DNA from: Amyelois transitella
Lineage: Eukaryota > Arthropoda > Insecta > Lepidoptera > Pyralidae
NCBI RefSeq assembly: GCF_032362555.1
Contig: NC_083534.1
Coordinates: 1,082,001 to 1,146,000, forward strand
Direction of reading: 5' to 3'
DNA length: 64,000 nucleotides
The notes beneath the pieces are model-generated. The model searched no databases, had not been told where the DNA came from, and saw nothing but the letters and a program-made list of their open reading frames with translations. Below are positions 11,006 through 21,437 of this stretch, one piece after another. The stretch's first letter is position 1. Each line of letters starts with the position of its first letter. A program made the translations under genes and the position numbers.

Positions 11006-12359
11006 AGTTATCACCTAAAAAACTAAATTATTTCACTGAGAAACTATTTCAGCCGACAAAAAGTGTGCTACTTCCCCCAATTCGTCGGCAGAATTAAACT
11101 AACGTCACATTTAAAATTATATCTACACACTATGACATCATTTCTGACCCGGTTGGTTATCACCGACGCGACGAAATTGATTATACAATAACATTCCTTG
11201 GTTTTCCAGTGCTTTGGATCCCTTTTTATTTTGGCAGCGTAATACTAGAAGGTCAACATTGGACATTTACCTACATTAATCAATGATGAGATTACTTATG
11301 AGGATTTTGTATTTTTACCTACATTCCACATTAAAACTTAAAATTAGGTACCGATAAAATATCGCGAACTGAAGTTGGGTAGTAATTAGCTTCTTCGTCT
11401 TTATTCATTAATGATTCTTTTTTAAATGTTATTTATTGAAGAATTTACTTTTAGATTTTGTAGTATATAAACAAATTTATTAAAAAATATGAAAACTATA
11501 TTATTGCAATAAATCTTTTATTTTTGTTGTTTTAAGAATTTAAGTTTTACTTTTCCTTTATACAACGTATTTTGTTATACTTACCATCAGAATTTCCTCG
11601 TAAGATAGGATTAATCTATTACAATTGTAAATTAAATTATTACAAAGGAAAAAAAGTGAAATAAGTACTAATTCATATAATTTATGTAAAAAGTATTTAG
11701 AAAGTAACTAAGTACCTAGTAAACTTAAGTAATAAGAAACAAAACGCACACTGTCAATACCAAATATTTTTTCAGAATTTTTTCACGTTTCTTTACCCGC
11801 TTGAAATTCATAATATTTTTTAAGAAAATATTGATATGAACCAGTTTGTAAAATTCAAACTGACAACGCGTACAGCTATAATCGATAACGAAACGTTATT
11901 AACATGACGGCGAGATAATCGAGGCCTTACATATTTTTATTTTTTAACAAAACAAACTTTAATAAGCAAATATCACGAAAGATTTAGTATTGTTTACAAA
12001 AATAACTGTTTATTACAGCGTTTAAAATTTATAAAAGTAAGTTTGGCTTGATATTCTTACGTAAAAACATGTTTTGTTATGTATGTTGCTTTGTTGTTTT
12101 TTTATCCAGCAAATTAATTTCTGCTTTTGCACGGAAGTGAGATTTTCTCTGACCACGTCACTGAAGGCAATTCTTGTTGTACACCTCAGATTTGCTACAT
12201 TTGAAAATGACCTGTTTGTTAGTACTTTAAAAAATCTCTATCGATTAAAAACCGGCAACCCTGTAAAAGCACCTTCGGCTTCATTCCCGTGGAAGGCAAC
12301 CCGTAAAGAACCAGCTTCTTGTTCTATGCAAATTATAAAAGTCAATGAATCCAGCTAAA
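11006..12359. other. Upstream region of the GST gene and 5' side of the zinc-finger gene
   Basis: The first 200 bases should contain the GST promoter and 5' UTR. The rest is AT-rich. The missing 5' exons of the zinc-finger gene could lie here, but no exon with matching phase (one base before TG at 12860) was found. An ATG-led stretch at about 12074-12128 ends at a GTGAGA donor in the wrong phase. Confidence 0.35.
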
Positions 12360-12612
12360 CAATGGCTTTTGAGTCTAGTGACTATAGGGTTTGCCTACCC
12401 CATAAGGGATAAAGACTAGATGTGTGTTTCGAAAATACATTAACAGATCTCAAATCTGTTCAAAGACTTATAGGACCTAAATACAATCACTTTTCTATCC
12501 TTTACAGTAGGAACCCCAAGTTTATAAGTTCTGTTCTTAAGTGCTGGTAACCACAAGGCACTGTCAGAAACTGGTTTTATTTTTCTGCCTGAATTGTAAC
12601 TATTCATCATGC

Positions 12613-12847
12613 GCCCTCTGTGGCGCAGCGGTAGTGCGCTTGTCTGTGTCACCAGAGGTCCCGGGTTCGAATCCTGGCCAGGGCATGATGAGAAACGAAC
12701 TTTCTCTGATTGACCTGGTTTTGGACGTTTATCTATATAAGTATTTATTATAAAATATAGTATCGTTGAGTTAGTATCTCGTAACACAAGTTTCGAACTC
12801 ACTTCGAGTCTAACTCAATCTGTGTAATTTCTCCCGTATATATTTAT
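12613..12847 (+). mobile_element. SINE-T (family description), full length
   Basis: SINE-T is a tRNA-derived SINE of about 235 bp. Its head resembles a tRNA: A box TGGCGCAGCGGT at 12621 and B box GGTTCGAATCC at 12664-12674. The body contains ATAAGTATTTATTATAAAATA and GTTGAGTTAGTATCTCG, and the tail is AT-rich (TATATTTAT). The acceptor stem pairs poorly (GCCCTCT against CCAGGGC), and the sequence continues well past the tRNA, so it is not a tRNA gene. Its tail ends 12 bases before the acceptor of the zinc-finger exon at 12860. Confidence 0.92.
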
Positions 12848-12859
12848 CCATCATTTCAG

Positions 12860-15790
12860 TGACCTCAAGTGTGGCCGAGGGGTCCGTAACAGCACTGCCA
12901 ACAACAGAAGTACAGACAGAAAAGAATTGTGAAAAACATTCAGAAAATGAATTGGCACAAACTTGCAATAAGGATATTACACGGAAAACAGCATCAGAAA
13001 ACTCTCCGGAAGAGGCATCGGATGATGAAGCCGATGGGAGACCGTTACAAGAGGTTCCATTCGTTGAAGTGCCCGTTATCGATATGCCGGTCGAAGAAAT
13101 AGTGGTTAAGTGTGAAGTCATTGAGATTTCTGATGAAGAGGATCCACCCCCCAAGAAGTGAGTATATCTATACTAATATTATAAAGCTGAAGAGTTTGTT
13201 TGTTTGAAAACGCTAATCTCAGGAACTACTGGTTCGAGTTGAAAAATTATTTTTGCGTTGAACAGACCATTTATCGAGGAAGGCTTTTGGCTATATAACA
13301 TCACGCTGCAACTATTTAGGAGTGAAGAAATAATGGAGATTGTGAAAGAAAAGGGGAAAATTATTAATCCTTGAGATCTTCAATGTTGAACTAATATACC
13401 TAACTATTCCAGGCGAAGTCCAAGCACAGCTAGGTCATCAATATGGTCAATAAAATACATATTATCACGTCTGTAGTAGTAGTAGTCACGTCTGTAGTAG
13501 TAGTAGTCACGTCTGTAGTAGTAGTAGTCACGTCTGTAGTAGTAGTAGTCACGTCTGTCACGGGGTAGACGGAGCTAACACTCTTGAAAAGACTGATAAC
13601 ATCATAAAGCCATGCAGCTGAACGAAGCCTTTCGGTCTTTTCGGCTCTGTCTACCCCACAAGGGATATAATTGTGACGGTAATATATGTATGTTCACTAG
13701 AGAAAGCCTTTAAAAGTTATCTGACTGAACATTGCGCTGGTCTTGCGATTATTCGCTCTGTCTACCCCTTTATTACGTGATATAAACATACCATGACCAT
13801 GACCATATCACGTCTATATCCAGAGATAAGGCAGAAAGGCCTCGTTCAGCTATTTGGCTTAACGATAGAATTGAGATTCAAATAGTGACAGGTTGCTAAC
13901 CCATCGCCTAAAAAAAGAACCCTATGCTTGTAAGCCTATCCTTTAGTCGCCTTTAACGACATCCATGGGAAAGAGATGGAGTGGTCCTATTCTTTTTTTG
14001 TACTGGTGCCGGGTACCACACGGTAGATACCTACGTGATAGGTATATTGATCGTGATACATGTTCTTTGATATTCCAGGAAGCGTGTGCGCAAACGGAGC
14101 GTCCCTAAAGAGAGGCGGCCTTGCGAGCATTGCGCCAAAACGTTTCAAACTGGTTACGAGCTCAAGAAGCACTTACGAACACACACTGGCGAGAGGCCGT
14201 ACATGTGTACCGCTTGCGGGAAGACTTACACTCAACCCGGACACCTGAGTATACATCAGCTGTCTCATGAAGGTGGGTTGTGGTGAAAAAAAAAAATTGT
14301 TTTTTTTTCAGGTGAAATCTCCTTGCCGTGTGTTTTATTTTAGTGACGATGAATGAATGTGCCGTTTGGTGTGTGGTGACTAAGGGATAGGCTTGTAAAA
14401 TTGCGATCCTTTTTTTAGGCGATAGGCTAGCAACCTGTCACTATCATCATCTGTCACTATTTGAATCTGAATTCCCTTGCCGTGTGGTTCCTGGTACTAA
14501 TACAAAAAAAGAATAGGACTACTCCCATCTCTTTCCCATGGATGTCGTTAAAGGCGACTAAGGGATAGGCTTATAATATTGCGATCCTTTTTTTGGGCGA
14601 TAATCTAGCAATATGTCACTATTTGGATCTGAATTCCATCGTTGAGCTGAGCAGCTGAATGTGGCCATTCAGTCTTTTCGGGACTGTTGGCTCTGTCTGC
14701 CCCGTAAGGGATATAGACGACTATATGTATGTATGAAAACTGCTTTGAAGTGATGGTCTTGTAGCACCAAAGGGAAGATCTTCCGCCAGGCTAGGTGTGA
14801 TGTCTGGGGAACCGCGCGACAGACGATGTTGTGTCGGAGGTTGTATATATGTATATGCTCCGATCCGTGAAATCTTCGCTTGCGCGATTTAGACTTCGCT
14901 GTTTTTTGACTGATTTGAGCGATGCGTGATTTTATTTTTGTAACTTGTGGCATATTTTGCGACTTCCTCGATAAATGATCTATTCAACACAAAAAGAATT
15001 TTTCAATTCGAACCAGTAGTTCCTGAGATTAGCGCGTTCAAACAAACAAACTCTTAAGCTTTATAATATTAGTATAGATGTCGCCACAGTCTCCTTATTG
15101 AAGAAAGTTGTATCAAAAATAAATTGAGAGATTCCATAGTTTTGTCCAAATTTTTATCAGCAAAACGTACTTTTAACATACATACATATGGTCACGTCTA
15201 TATCCTTTGCGGGGTAGACAGAGCCAACAGTCTTGAAAAGACTGAATGGCCACGTTCCGCTTTTTGGCTTAATGATAGAATTGAGATTCAAATAGTGAAA
15301 GGTTGCTAGCCCATCGCCTAAAAAAGAATCCCAAGTTTGTAAGCCTATCCCTTAGTCGCCTTTTACGACATCCATGGGAAAGAGATGGAGTGGTCCTATT
15401 CTTTTTTGTATTGGTGCCGGGAACCACACGGCACTGCCGGGAACCACACGGCACTTACTTTTAAGACCGCCTATATACCTAAAAAATATTTTTTTTTTTA
15501 TCATTCCAGGCATAAAAAACTTCAATTGCTCAACGTGCGGCTCGTCGTTTTACAGGAAAGCCGATTTGGACCGGCACGAGAAAGTTCACAACGGCATAAA
15601 ACCGCACGCTTGCGAGATTTGCGAGAAAACGTTCACGCAGAAATCCAATTTGGCGATGCACGTCAAGATGCATTTGGGGGATAAGAGATACGAATGTCCC
15701 GTGTGCGATAAAAGGTTCATGACCAGGAGCAAAATGGTATTACACTCGAAGAGGCATGAGAAAGATAAAAAGAAACATCATTTGGATTAA
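12860..15790 (+). CDS. C2H2 zinc-finger protein, last three exons (5' end not found)
   Basis: Exons 12860-13157, 14079-14272 and 15510-15790 join in frame, with all borders GT-AG. The first known exon codes for about 98 residues of acidic linker rich in Glu and Asp, with CEVIEISDEEDPP at its end, which looks like a SUMO-interacting motif (hydrophobic VIEI, then acids). Next come basic KKRVRKR and five C2H2 fingers. Finger 1 is CEHCAKTF, followed by the classical TGERPYM linker and finger 2, CTACGKTY. Fingers 3 to 5 (CSTCGSSF, CEICEKTF, CPVCDKRF) are in the last exon, followed by a lysine- and histidine-rich end. Such proteins normally bind DNA in the nucleus as transcription regulators; target unknown. 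The upstream part, perhaps with a ZAD or similar domain, was not found. The last codons and the stop overlap an RTE-derived sequence. Confidence 0.85.
13167..13433 (+). mobile_element. HEL-1 Helitron, full length
   Basis: The 5' end TCTATACTAATATT starts 9 bases into the intron, right after the donor GTGAGTATA. The 3' end reads CACAGCTAG|G, with a damaged hairpin. Confidence 0.88.
13465..13558 (+). repeat. 21-bp minisatellite
   Basis: The unit TCACGTCTGTAGTAGTAGTAG starts at 13465, 13486, 13507 and 13528, with a partial unit at 13549. The TCACGTCT part equals the tail-side end of minus-oriented SINE-A, and a diverged SINE-A follows it, so the array probably grew from the edge of a SINE-A copy. 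Confidence 0.9.
13559..13700 (-). repeat. SINE-A pieces, rearranged
   Basis: A minus-strand piece (GGGGTAGACGGAGCTAACAC) is followed by a plus-strand end piece (TCTACCCCACAAGGGATATAA, then TATGTATG), as if one copy broke or two met. Confidence 0.6.
13805..14023 (-). repeat. SINE-A
   Basis: A diverged copy whose head lies 55 bases before the acceptor of zinc-finger exon 14079. Confidence 0.8.
14482..14735 (+). repeat. SINE-A
   Basis: A nearly complete copy, preceded at about 14355-14470 by a scrambled second partial copy. Confidence 0.85.
14736..14962. repeat. Unclassified repeat K
   Basis: Blocks CACCAAAGGGAAGATCT and ATCGCGCAAGCGAAGATTTC (on the complement) recur at 46890-46975, 54690-54745 and 59390-59480. 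No coding potential is seen. It may be a fragment of a long terminal repeat. Confidence 0.5.
14963..15078 (-). mobile_element. HEL-1 Helitron, 5' part only
   Basis: This retains the 5' end (ATTAGTATAGA at the right edge) and is cut at CTTCCTCGATAAATG on the left, joined to repeat K. Confidence 0.8.
15176..15453 (-). repeat. SINE-A with duplicated head
   Basis: A complete copy whose last 17-20 bases (GCCGGGAACCACACGGCAC) are repeated in tandem. The head lies 56 bases before the last zinc-finger exon. Confidence 0.85.
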
Positions 15791-15975
15791 ATTGAGGACG
15801 TTTTGGTAAAGGGTCAGGTTAAAAGTGCCCGAAACCGCCGAGATTGCATGAAGAGAGTTATGAATGTGGATGAAGCGAAGGAAGTGTGCAAAGATCGTGG
15901 TAAGTGGAAGGAGGTGGTCTCTGCCTACCGCTCCGGGAAAGAGGCGTGATTTTATGTATGTATGTATGTATGTAT
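15783..15975 (+). mobile_element. RTE 3' end overlapping the zinc-finger stop codon
   Basis: This codes in frame IEDVLVKGQVKSARNRR and VVSAYRSGKEA, then TGA and a long (TATG)n tail, the same 3' end as the RTE copy at 44219-44678. The TTGGATTAAATTGAGGAC at its start aligns with the RTE block CTTGATCAAATTAAGGAC, so the zinc-finger TAA sits inside RTE-derived DNA. Confidence 0.8.
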
Positions 15976-16042
15976 TTAGATTAATTATATTAACGGTGGA
16001 ACTCGGGCAAGTTTTATTTTAGTGTCGATGAATGAATGTACC

Positions 16043-16309
16043 GTTTGGTGTGTGGTTCCCGGCACCAATGGAAGAAAGAATAGGGCCACTCCATCTCTTT
16101 CCCATGGATGTCGTAAAAGGCGACTAAGGGATAGGCTTAACAACTTGGGTTTTTTCTTTTAGGCGATGGGCTAGCAACCTGTCACTATTTGAATCTCAAT
16201 TCTATCATTAAGCCAAATAGCTGAACGTGGCCTTTCAGTCTTTTCAAGACTGTTGGCTCTGTCTACCCCGCAAGGGATATAGACGTGACCATATGTATGT
16301 ATGTATGTA
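16043..16309 (+). repeat. SINE-A
   Basis: A complete copy with a (TATG)4 tail, followed at once by the head of another copy. Confidence 0.9.
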
Positions 16310-16320
16310 CGATGAATGAA

Positions 16321-16399
16321 TGTGCCGTGTGGTTCCCGGCACCAATGGAAAAAAGAATAGGACCACTCCATCTCTCTCTCGTGGATAACGTAAAAGGTT
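16321..16399 (+). repeat. SINE-A, head only
   Basis: The first 80 bases of a second copy in tandem with 16043-16309, cut off at GTAAAAGG. Confidence 0.8.
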
Positions 16400-16548
16400 C
16401 GACTGGCAGAGAATGCCTTGTGGCATTAAGTCCTCATGTTGTTACGTGCATAAAATTTAAATCTAAACTTAGAAGTTGGCGCATAACTCAAATTAAAAAA
16501 TATGATAAAAAAAAATTTTGGCGCGAAAATAATTAAGCGTTTGAGCGT

Positions 16549-16730
16549 AACAGAGCGCGAAATTTGAATAAGCGAACAGAATTGTCCGCTATTGTACTAC
16601 TAAACAAAGAGATAGCAGGAGACGTGTTGTTTTTGGATTTTAAGTTTTAATGTACTTCATGTAATAAAGTCGTTATTTTTTTTTACTACGCTTTTATTAG
16701 CTTGTTTGTTGCGATTTCATTCAGCGTTAC
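16549..16730 (+). repeat. Unclassified repeat J with poly(A) signal
   Basis: Blocks CTATTGTACTACT, GAGATAGCA and GTAATAAAGTCGTTATT recur at 27915-28045. The AATAAAGTCGTTATT part resembles the polyadenylation zone of a long terminal repeat. It could also serve as the poly(A) signal of the zinc-finger transcript, about 870 bases after its stop. Confidence 0.5.
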
Positions 16731-17389
16731 AACTTCTGGTAGGAATGTTGCTAAATATACTGGTTTTGTACCTACTCGGTACTGAGGTGTCGGAAGATTT
16801 ACCTAATTAATTATTATTCTTGAACATGTGAAGCGATAGAATATTATACTATAATGAATGTTTCACATTATATTTTGAATGCAGGGAAAGGAATATTACG
16901 ATTATTAAGTTGTTCTTATTTTCTTAACCGTCCTTTTTTTTAATGTACCTAACAGGAAGATGTGAATAGATATCTTTTGCTGGTATTTTATAATTAAGTT
17001 TTAAAATTAAGTCGGTGATTTTTATTGTAAGTGATCTACCTATTTTATTAAATAAATGTTTTTGTTATTACCTAATGTTTTTTTTTTTTTTTTATATTAA
17101 ACCCACTTCTTGTTTGTCGTTCAATTTTCCCACTTTCTACGTGGGGTCGGCAGAGTAGTAAGTTTTTTCCAATAACTCATCTGTCACCACTTCTAATCCA
17201 CACTAATAATAAAGAGAAAACATTTGTATTTTTGCATGTTCGTAACGAATAAACTCATGAACTACTGAACAGATTTTAATAAAATTCAGTATACAGAAAT
17301 AGACCTTCAGGAGCCTTATTTTCTAGAAATTCCCACGGGAGCGAACCCTCGGCGCAAAAGCTTGAAATATCAGATAATAAATACATAAA
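16731..17389. other. Intergenic, no gene seen
   Basis: Mostly AT-rich. About 17205-17380 holds an eroded repeat (CGTAACGAATAAAC, CCCACGGGAGCGAA) of which diverged relatives lie at 18890-19060 and 27664-27810. Confidence 0.4.
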
Positions 17390-17466
17390 CAATCACGTCT
17401 TTATCCCATACGGGGTAGACAGAGCCAACAGTCTCGAAAAGAATTAAAGGCCACGTTCAGCTGTAT
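17390..17466 (-). repeat. SINE-A, 3' end only
   Basis: AATCACGTCTTTATCCC through CCACGTTCAGCTG, the tail-side quarter of the repeat. Confidence 0.75.
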
Positions 17467-17739
17467 GTTTTAATGATGGAACTGACATATGACAGCACAT
17501 ATGTAGATAATAATAAATAGAAATTTCAATTTCATACATATTTATTCACAAAATAATAAAAAAAAATCCATACATTTCAATTTTAAACTAAACTATAACA
17601 GTATTACAAAATGATTTAATCATAATATCACAAATTTATAATTGGAAATTACTTATTAAATACAATAAATTTTATTGGTGATTCATTGAGGGTCACTCGC
17701 ATGCGCGACATAGATTTGCTTCAATTAACAGCGCGGGAA

Positions 17740-17950
17740 AACATTGTGATCTAACCTGCACATTCAGAAAACTTGACGTGTAATCATAATCCGAATGTGT
17801 TAGGTTCCCCTGCAAAGGTCGCGGAGGTCAGACGGGAGTCGCTTCGTGTAAAACCTGACTCACCCAATCCAGGTTCCATGGTCAAAGGCGTACCCGGGCT
17901 ATTCTCCAGAGTGGTGAGGATACGGCTGGGACTAAAGGCAGGAGCCACTT
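17740..17950 (+). mobile_element. SINE-U, body only
   Basis: Shares TTAGGTTCCCCTGCAAAGGT, CGGAGGTCAGACGGGAGTCG and ACTAAAGGCAGGAG with the longer copy at 53276-53648; the tRNA-like head is missing. Confidence 0.75.
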
Positions 17951-17999
17951 ATCGACTCGTCGCTGTTTTACTTAATTATCTAGTTTCTTTATTGTTTGC

Positions 18000-18100
18000 T
18001 GGTTGACTGGAAGAGATCCCTTCATGGGATAAGTCCACCATTGCAATTAATTTATTTTCTTGTAACTGTGTAAATTTCTGTGCAATAAAGATATTACAAA
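18000..18100 (+). mobile_element. LINE 3' UTR fragment
   Basis: TGACTGGAAGAGATCCC, TGGGATAAGTCCACCATTG and a terminal CAATAAAGATATTAC look like the 3' end of a Jockey- or R1-like LINE. Related words (AGGGATTTCTTTCAGT, GGCGGACT) appear near 52660, 60050 and 61750. Confidence 0.5.
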
Positions 18101-18159
18101 CAGACACGCATATCTCAGTATCTGAGACACTTACATAAATAACTTTTGTAAAAAAAACG

Positions 18160-18296
18160 AACCGCCTCCAATCAATATCCCTCTTTTTTACATCGATTCA
18201 ATTTCTAAAACCTAACTAAAACAAACACTTTCCTGAAAACCGCATCAAAATCGGTACAGCGAAACGAGAGATAATCGCGGATATTTAGAGGCGGTT
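18160..18296. mobile_element. Possible MITE with terminal inverted repeats
   Basis: AACCGCCTCCAATCAATATCC at the left pairs with the complement of GGATATTTAGAGGCGGTT at the right, with one small gap. The interior is 100 bases of non-coding sequence. No clear target duplication is seen, so transposon status is a guess. Confidence 0.4.
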
Positions 18297-18540
18297 ACTT
18301 ACTGAACATAACAGAAGCCTTGTGAACTCTGAATTCAGTATAAGTATTGGCACAATACAAACATATCATCTATAAATACCAATTAATGCTGCTTTGAGCT
18401 ATAAAAGACTACAAATTCTTATTCCTTACAATAACAGGGATGTTTCCATTAAAGAGATTTTTTTCTTTTAATTTCAAAATAAAGTTTACTACGACTGATA
18501 TAAGGTAAAACTTTTGAACGTTCTGTTCTGTTGGTTCAAA

Positions 18541-18769
18541 TCTATACTAATTTTATAAAGCTGAAGAGTTTGTTTGTTTGTTTGAACGCGCTAATCTCAG
18601 TAACTACTGGTTCAAATAAAAAAAATCTATATAACATCACGCTGCAACTATTAGGAGCGAAGAAATAATGGCAAATGTGAAAAAAAACGTGGAAAATTAT
18701 TCATCCTTGAGGGCTTTCTTCAATGATGCCCAAAATAACTATTCCACGGGAAGTCGCGGGCACAACTAG
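18541..18769 (+). mobile_element. HEL-1 Helitron
   Basis: Both ends are kept (TCTATACTAATTTTAT and CACAACTAG|T), with an internal deletion after GGTTCAAATAA. Confidence 0.85.
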
Positions 18770-19073
18770 TTATTAATAAAAAGATTACATAATGTATTAC
18801 CCGTTTTCTATTTTCTAAATGTCGACTGTTAGAGAATGCTATTAGCATAAGCCTAGCTCACCAGTTGTAGTATTAAGGATCAAAAATGTTTTTTCTGATT
18901 TTGGTCTTAGTTCCCGTGGGAATTTCCAGAAAAGCCTAGGTTACTCCCGAAGGTCTTTTCTATATCAGTTTCCAATTTCGTGAAAATCAGTCTATTAGTT
19001 TTTGAGTTTATTCGTTACAAACATACTAATCTTTTCTCTTTATTATATTGAAAGATGAAAGATTTAGCATCCT

Positions 19074-19172
19074 TACATATGGTCACGTCTATATCCCTTG
19101 CGGGGTAGACAGAGCTGGTGGCTCTTAAAAAGACTGAATGGCCACGTTCAGCTATTTGGCTTAACGATAGAA
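19074..19172 (-). repeat. SINE-A, 3' part
   Basis: Tail-side 100 bases, broken off at GATAGAATT. Confidence 0.8.
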
Positions 19173-19334
19173 TTAGTACTTAGTAGGTATACAATACAGT
19201 TGAATCTAGGAAACATCCCAATTATAACAATTTTGGTAAAAGCCTACTTACAATACATTCTGTGTGACTAAATACATGACTTTCTTGACAACGGGAAGAC
19301 GCAACGATTCCCACAATCGAAATCTCCAAAAATA

Positions 19335-19573
19335 CATATAGTCACGTCTATATCCCTTGTGGGGTAGACAGAGCCAACAGTCTTGAAAAGACTTATAGAC
19401 CACGCTCAGCTGTTTGGCTTAATGATAGAATTGAGATTCAAATAGTGACAGGTTGCTAGCCCATCGCCAAAAAGATCCCAAGTTTATAAGTTCTTATTCG
19501 CCTTTTACGACATCTATGGGAAAGGGATAGAGTGTTCCTATTCCTTTTATTGGTGCCAGGAACCACAAGGCAC
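19335..19573 (-). repeat. SINE-A
   Basis: A nearly complete copy about 200 bases downstream of the ALG10 stop codon, so it may be transcribed in the ALG10 3' UTR. Confidence 0.85.
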
Positions 19574-19771
19574 TGATTACAAACAACACTGATATAAAAA
19601 TGCTGATTGAAAAAAATCAATTCGTGCGAATTGGGAACCTTCTTATTTGAAATTGATAAAAAAAAAATTATCTGTTTACTAAATAATTTGTTTAATATCT
19701 TGTAGTGCTGTTGCGTCCTCCCGTGGTCCTTAGAAAAGCCAAACACTGGAGTGACTCCTCCTAACACAGCT

Positions 19772-21211
19772 TTACCAAATAATTCTTTGTGGATAATCAA
19801 AATCCTTCCACATCACTTCCTTACTAAAGAACACATAGTACATCGCTGCGTTTATACTCAAATACCATAGAAACTCGAAAATAACCACCGTACCACTCGG
19901 TCGATTGAATCTTAACCTTAAAATGATGTACGGAATCAAAAAATATCTTATTTCTATCATTTGTTGCAAGCACAATCCTAAAAACAAACTAACCGTATAA
20001 GGCAACAAGAAGGATACACAATTTTGTTGTCTTAAATTATCATATAAACTGAATAGAAGGAAAATGTATGCGGGAATCGTTGCATATTTCGCATAATCAT
20101 ATTTCCCGAACCAACGATTCCATACATAAAACGTGAAATGTCTGTTATCCGCAAGCAAATACGGATGTACAATTGTATTGTAATGAACTACAGCGGCAAA
20201 TAATAAAGCAAAAATTATAACCTTAACTTTGTTGGACAAAATCAGCTTTATGGTTGAAAAAAATTTAGCTAACACATAAGGCAAACCGAATATACCGTAG
20301 AATATTAAAAAGTATAACATTTGCGGTATATGTAATGTTGCTTCGTGGGCACTTTTATCTCCTAAAACTATAGATCCATTCTTATAAACGAATACTGCGA
20401 AAGATGTCAATGTAATACTATGAGTTAATAGTACTAACATATCATGTAAGGTTAAGTACTTAAAAAATGTGACGGAACACGTAGTGATGTGATACATGAC
20501 CGCTACGAAGAGATCAGACAGACTATAGTAACGTTTTAGCATAGACTTATCAATATCTTTGGCAATTAATGATTGGCTATTTAATTTAGTTCTGCTTAAG
20601 AAATGGTTACCGAAAACACGGGAGCTCTTAATGAAGATATCTAAAATTTTGTGACCGAATACCATGGCAATCCAAACTATATTAGTTTGTCTCATCATAA
20701 CACTCATCAAACCGAATAAGAGAATCAAAATTTTGTAACGGTTTACAAGACATAACCTTGAGAATGCAAGTAGAAATGTTAAGGACAACGTATCAGTATA
20801 ATACACATGTGAAAAAAAATACAAAGGCGGCAGAATTGTCAAGTTTAACGCTTGCAATACCGTTTTAGCATAATTAGTGTTGCCGTAAACATACTTAAGT
20901 ATTGACGAGAACAACATCAAATTGATGCATGATGCGGCTAAGTTGACAAGGCGTAGGTTGTACGTATTACAGGGGAAGTGCTGTCCGATGAATGCGGATG
21001 AAATCAGATACAGACCAGGCAATGTTGTGATCTTTGGGTCCCAATATGTGAAATTCCGTTCACAGTACGCTATGCCTTGCGGGATATGGAATAATTCATC
21101 AATGACTATTTGAATTGTGTCATAGACTTTATCAAAGATGTATTTAGAGATGTTCAGGTAAATCGTCAATACCACGAAAAGTATTGCATAGTATTTGAGT
21201 ATTGGCTTCAT
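19772..21211 (-). CDS. ALG10: ALG10, dolichyl-P-Glc alpha-1,2-glucosyltransferase
   Basis: One uninterrupted 479-codon frame. In the family (DIE2/ALG10, GT59), the enzyme adds the third, terminal alpha-1,2 glucose to Glc2Man9GlcNAc2-PP-dolichol in the ER membrane, finishing the donor for N-glycosylation. The signature is clear near residues 38-65: DELFHIPQGIAYCERNF, then WDPKITTLPGLYL. Also seen are RLVNLAAS, PPLYFFSHVYYTDTLSL, MRQTNIVWIAMVFG near 170, and EIRYFLIPYIILRLRF near the end. About ten or more hydrophobic segments are spread along the chain, and the length fits the family (about 470). The ATG is in good context (AAAATGA). A CAG|GT acceptor sits 9 bases upstream of it, so a 5' UTR intron is likely. 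GTAAGTTG on the minus strand near 21590 could be its donor. It faces away from the 22723 gene. Confidence 0.93.
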   Translation of the reverse strand: MKPILKYYAILFVVLTIYLNISKYIFDKVYDTIQIVIDELFHIPQGIAYCERNFTYWDPKITTLPGLYLISSAFIGQHFPCNTYNLRLVNLAASCINLMLFSSILKYVYGNTNYAKTVLQALNLTILPPLYFFSHVYYTDTLSLTFLLAFSRLCLVNRYKILILLFGLMSVMMRQTNIVWIAMVFGHKILDIFIKSSRVFGNHFLSRTKLNSQSLIAKDIDKSMLKRYYSLSDLFVAVMYHITTCSVTFFKYLTLHDMLVLLTHSITLTSFAVFVYKNGSIVLGDKSAHEATLHIPQMLYFLIFYGIFGLPYVLAKFFSTIKLILSNKVKVIIFALLFAAVVHYNTIVHPYLLADNRHFTFYVWNRWFGKYDYAKYATIPAYIFLLFSLYDNLRQQNCVSFLLPYTVSLFLGLCLQQMIEIRYFLIPYIILRLRFNRPSGTVVIFEFLWYLSINAAMYYVFFSKEVMWKDFDYPQRIIW

Positions 21212-21334
21212 TTTTGACCTGGAATGAGGAAATAATTGTATTTTAGGATTTATTCAAAAAGTATAAAAATTAAAAATAAGTAAGAAAATTAAGGTACATA
21301 ACGGTTGTCATCATCCTCCTGGTGTAAGTCGCTG

Positions 21335-21437
21335 TTGGTGACTCATCTATCTAGGACCCATGGTCGTAGACATACCCCAAGCTCCTCTCCCAGAGAGGTG
21401 AATATGCAACTGGGAGTAAAGCCAGGAGGAAGGAGGA
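21335..21437 (+). mobile_element. SINE-U, 3' end
   Basis: GACCCATGGTCGTAGACATAC and GGAGTAAAGCCAGGAGGAAG match the end of the 53276-53648 copy. Confidence 0.65.

Noticed and set aside
12613..12690. A tRNA gene with A and B boxes
   Set aside because: The acceptor stem pairs poorly, the sequence continues into a repeated body with an AT-rich tail, and the same unit occurs at several other places: it is the head of SINE-T.
13465..13558. CRISPR-like array
   Set aside because: Units are head-to-tail without unique spacers, in a eukaryotic genome: a minisatellite.
15374..15510. Zinc-finger frame extended upstream into MGKRWSGPILFCIGAGNHTA
   Set aside because: That part is SINE-A read through; a clear CAG acceptor at 15507-15509 with matching phase starts the real exon.
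17773..18006. Plus-strand frame of 77 codons
   Set aside because: It lies within a SINE-U body and a LINE tail fragment.
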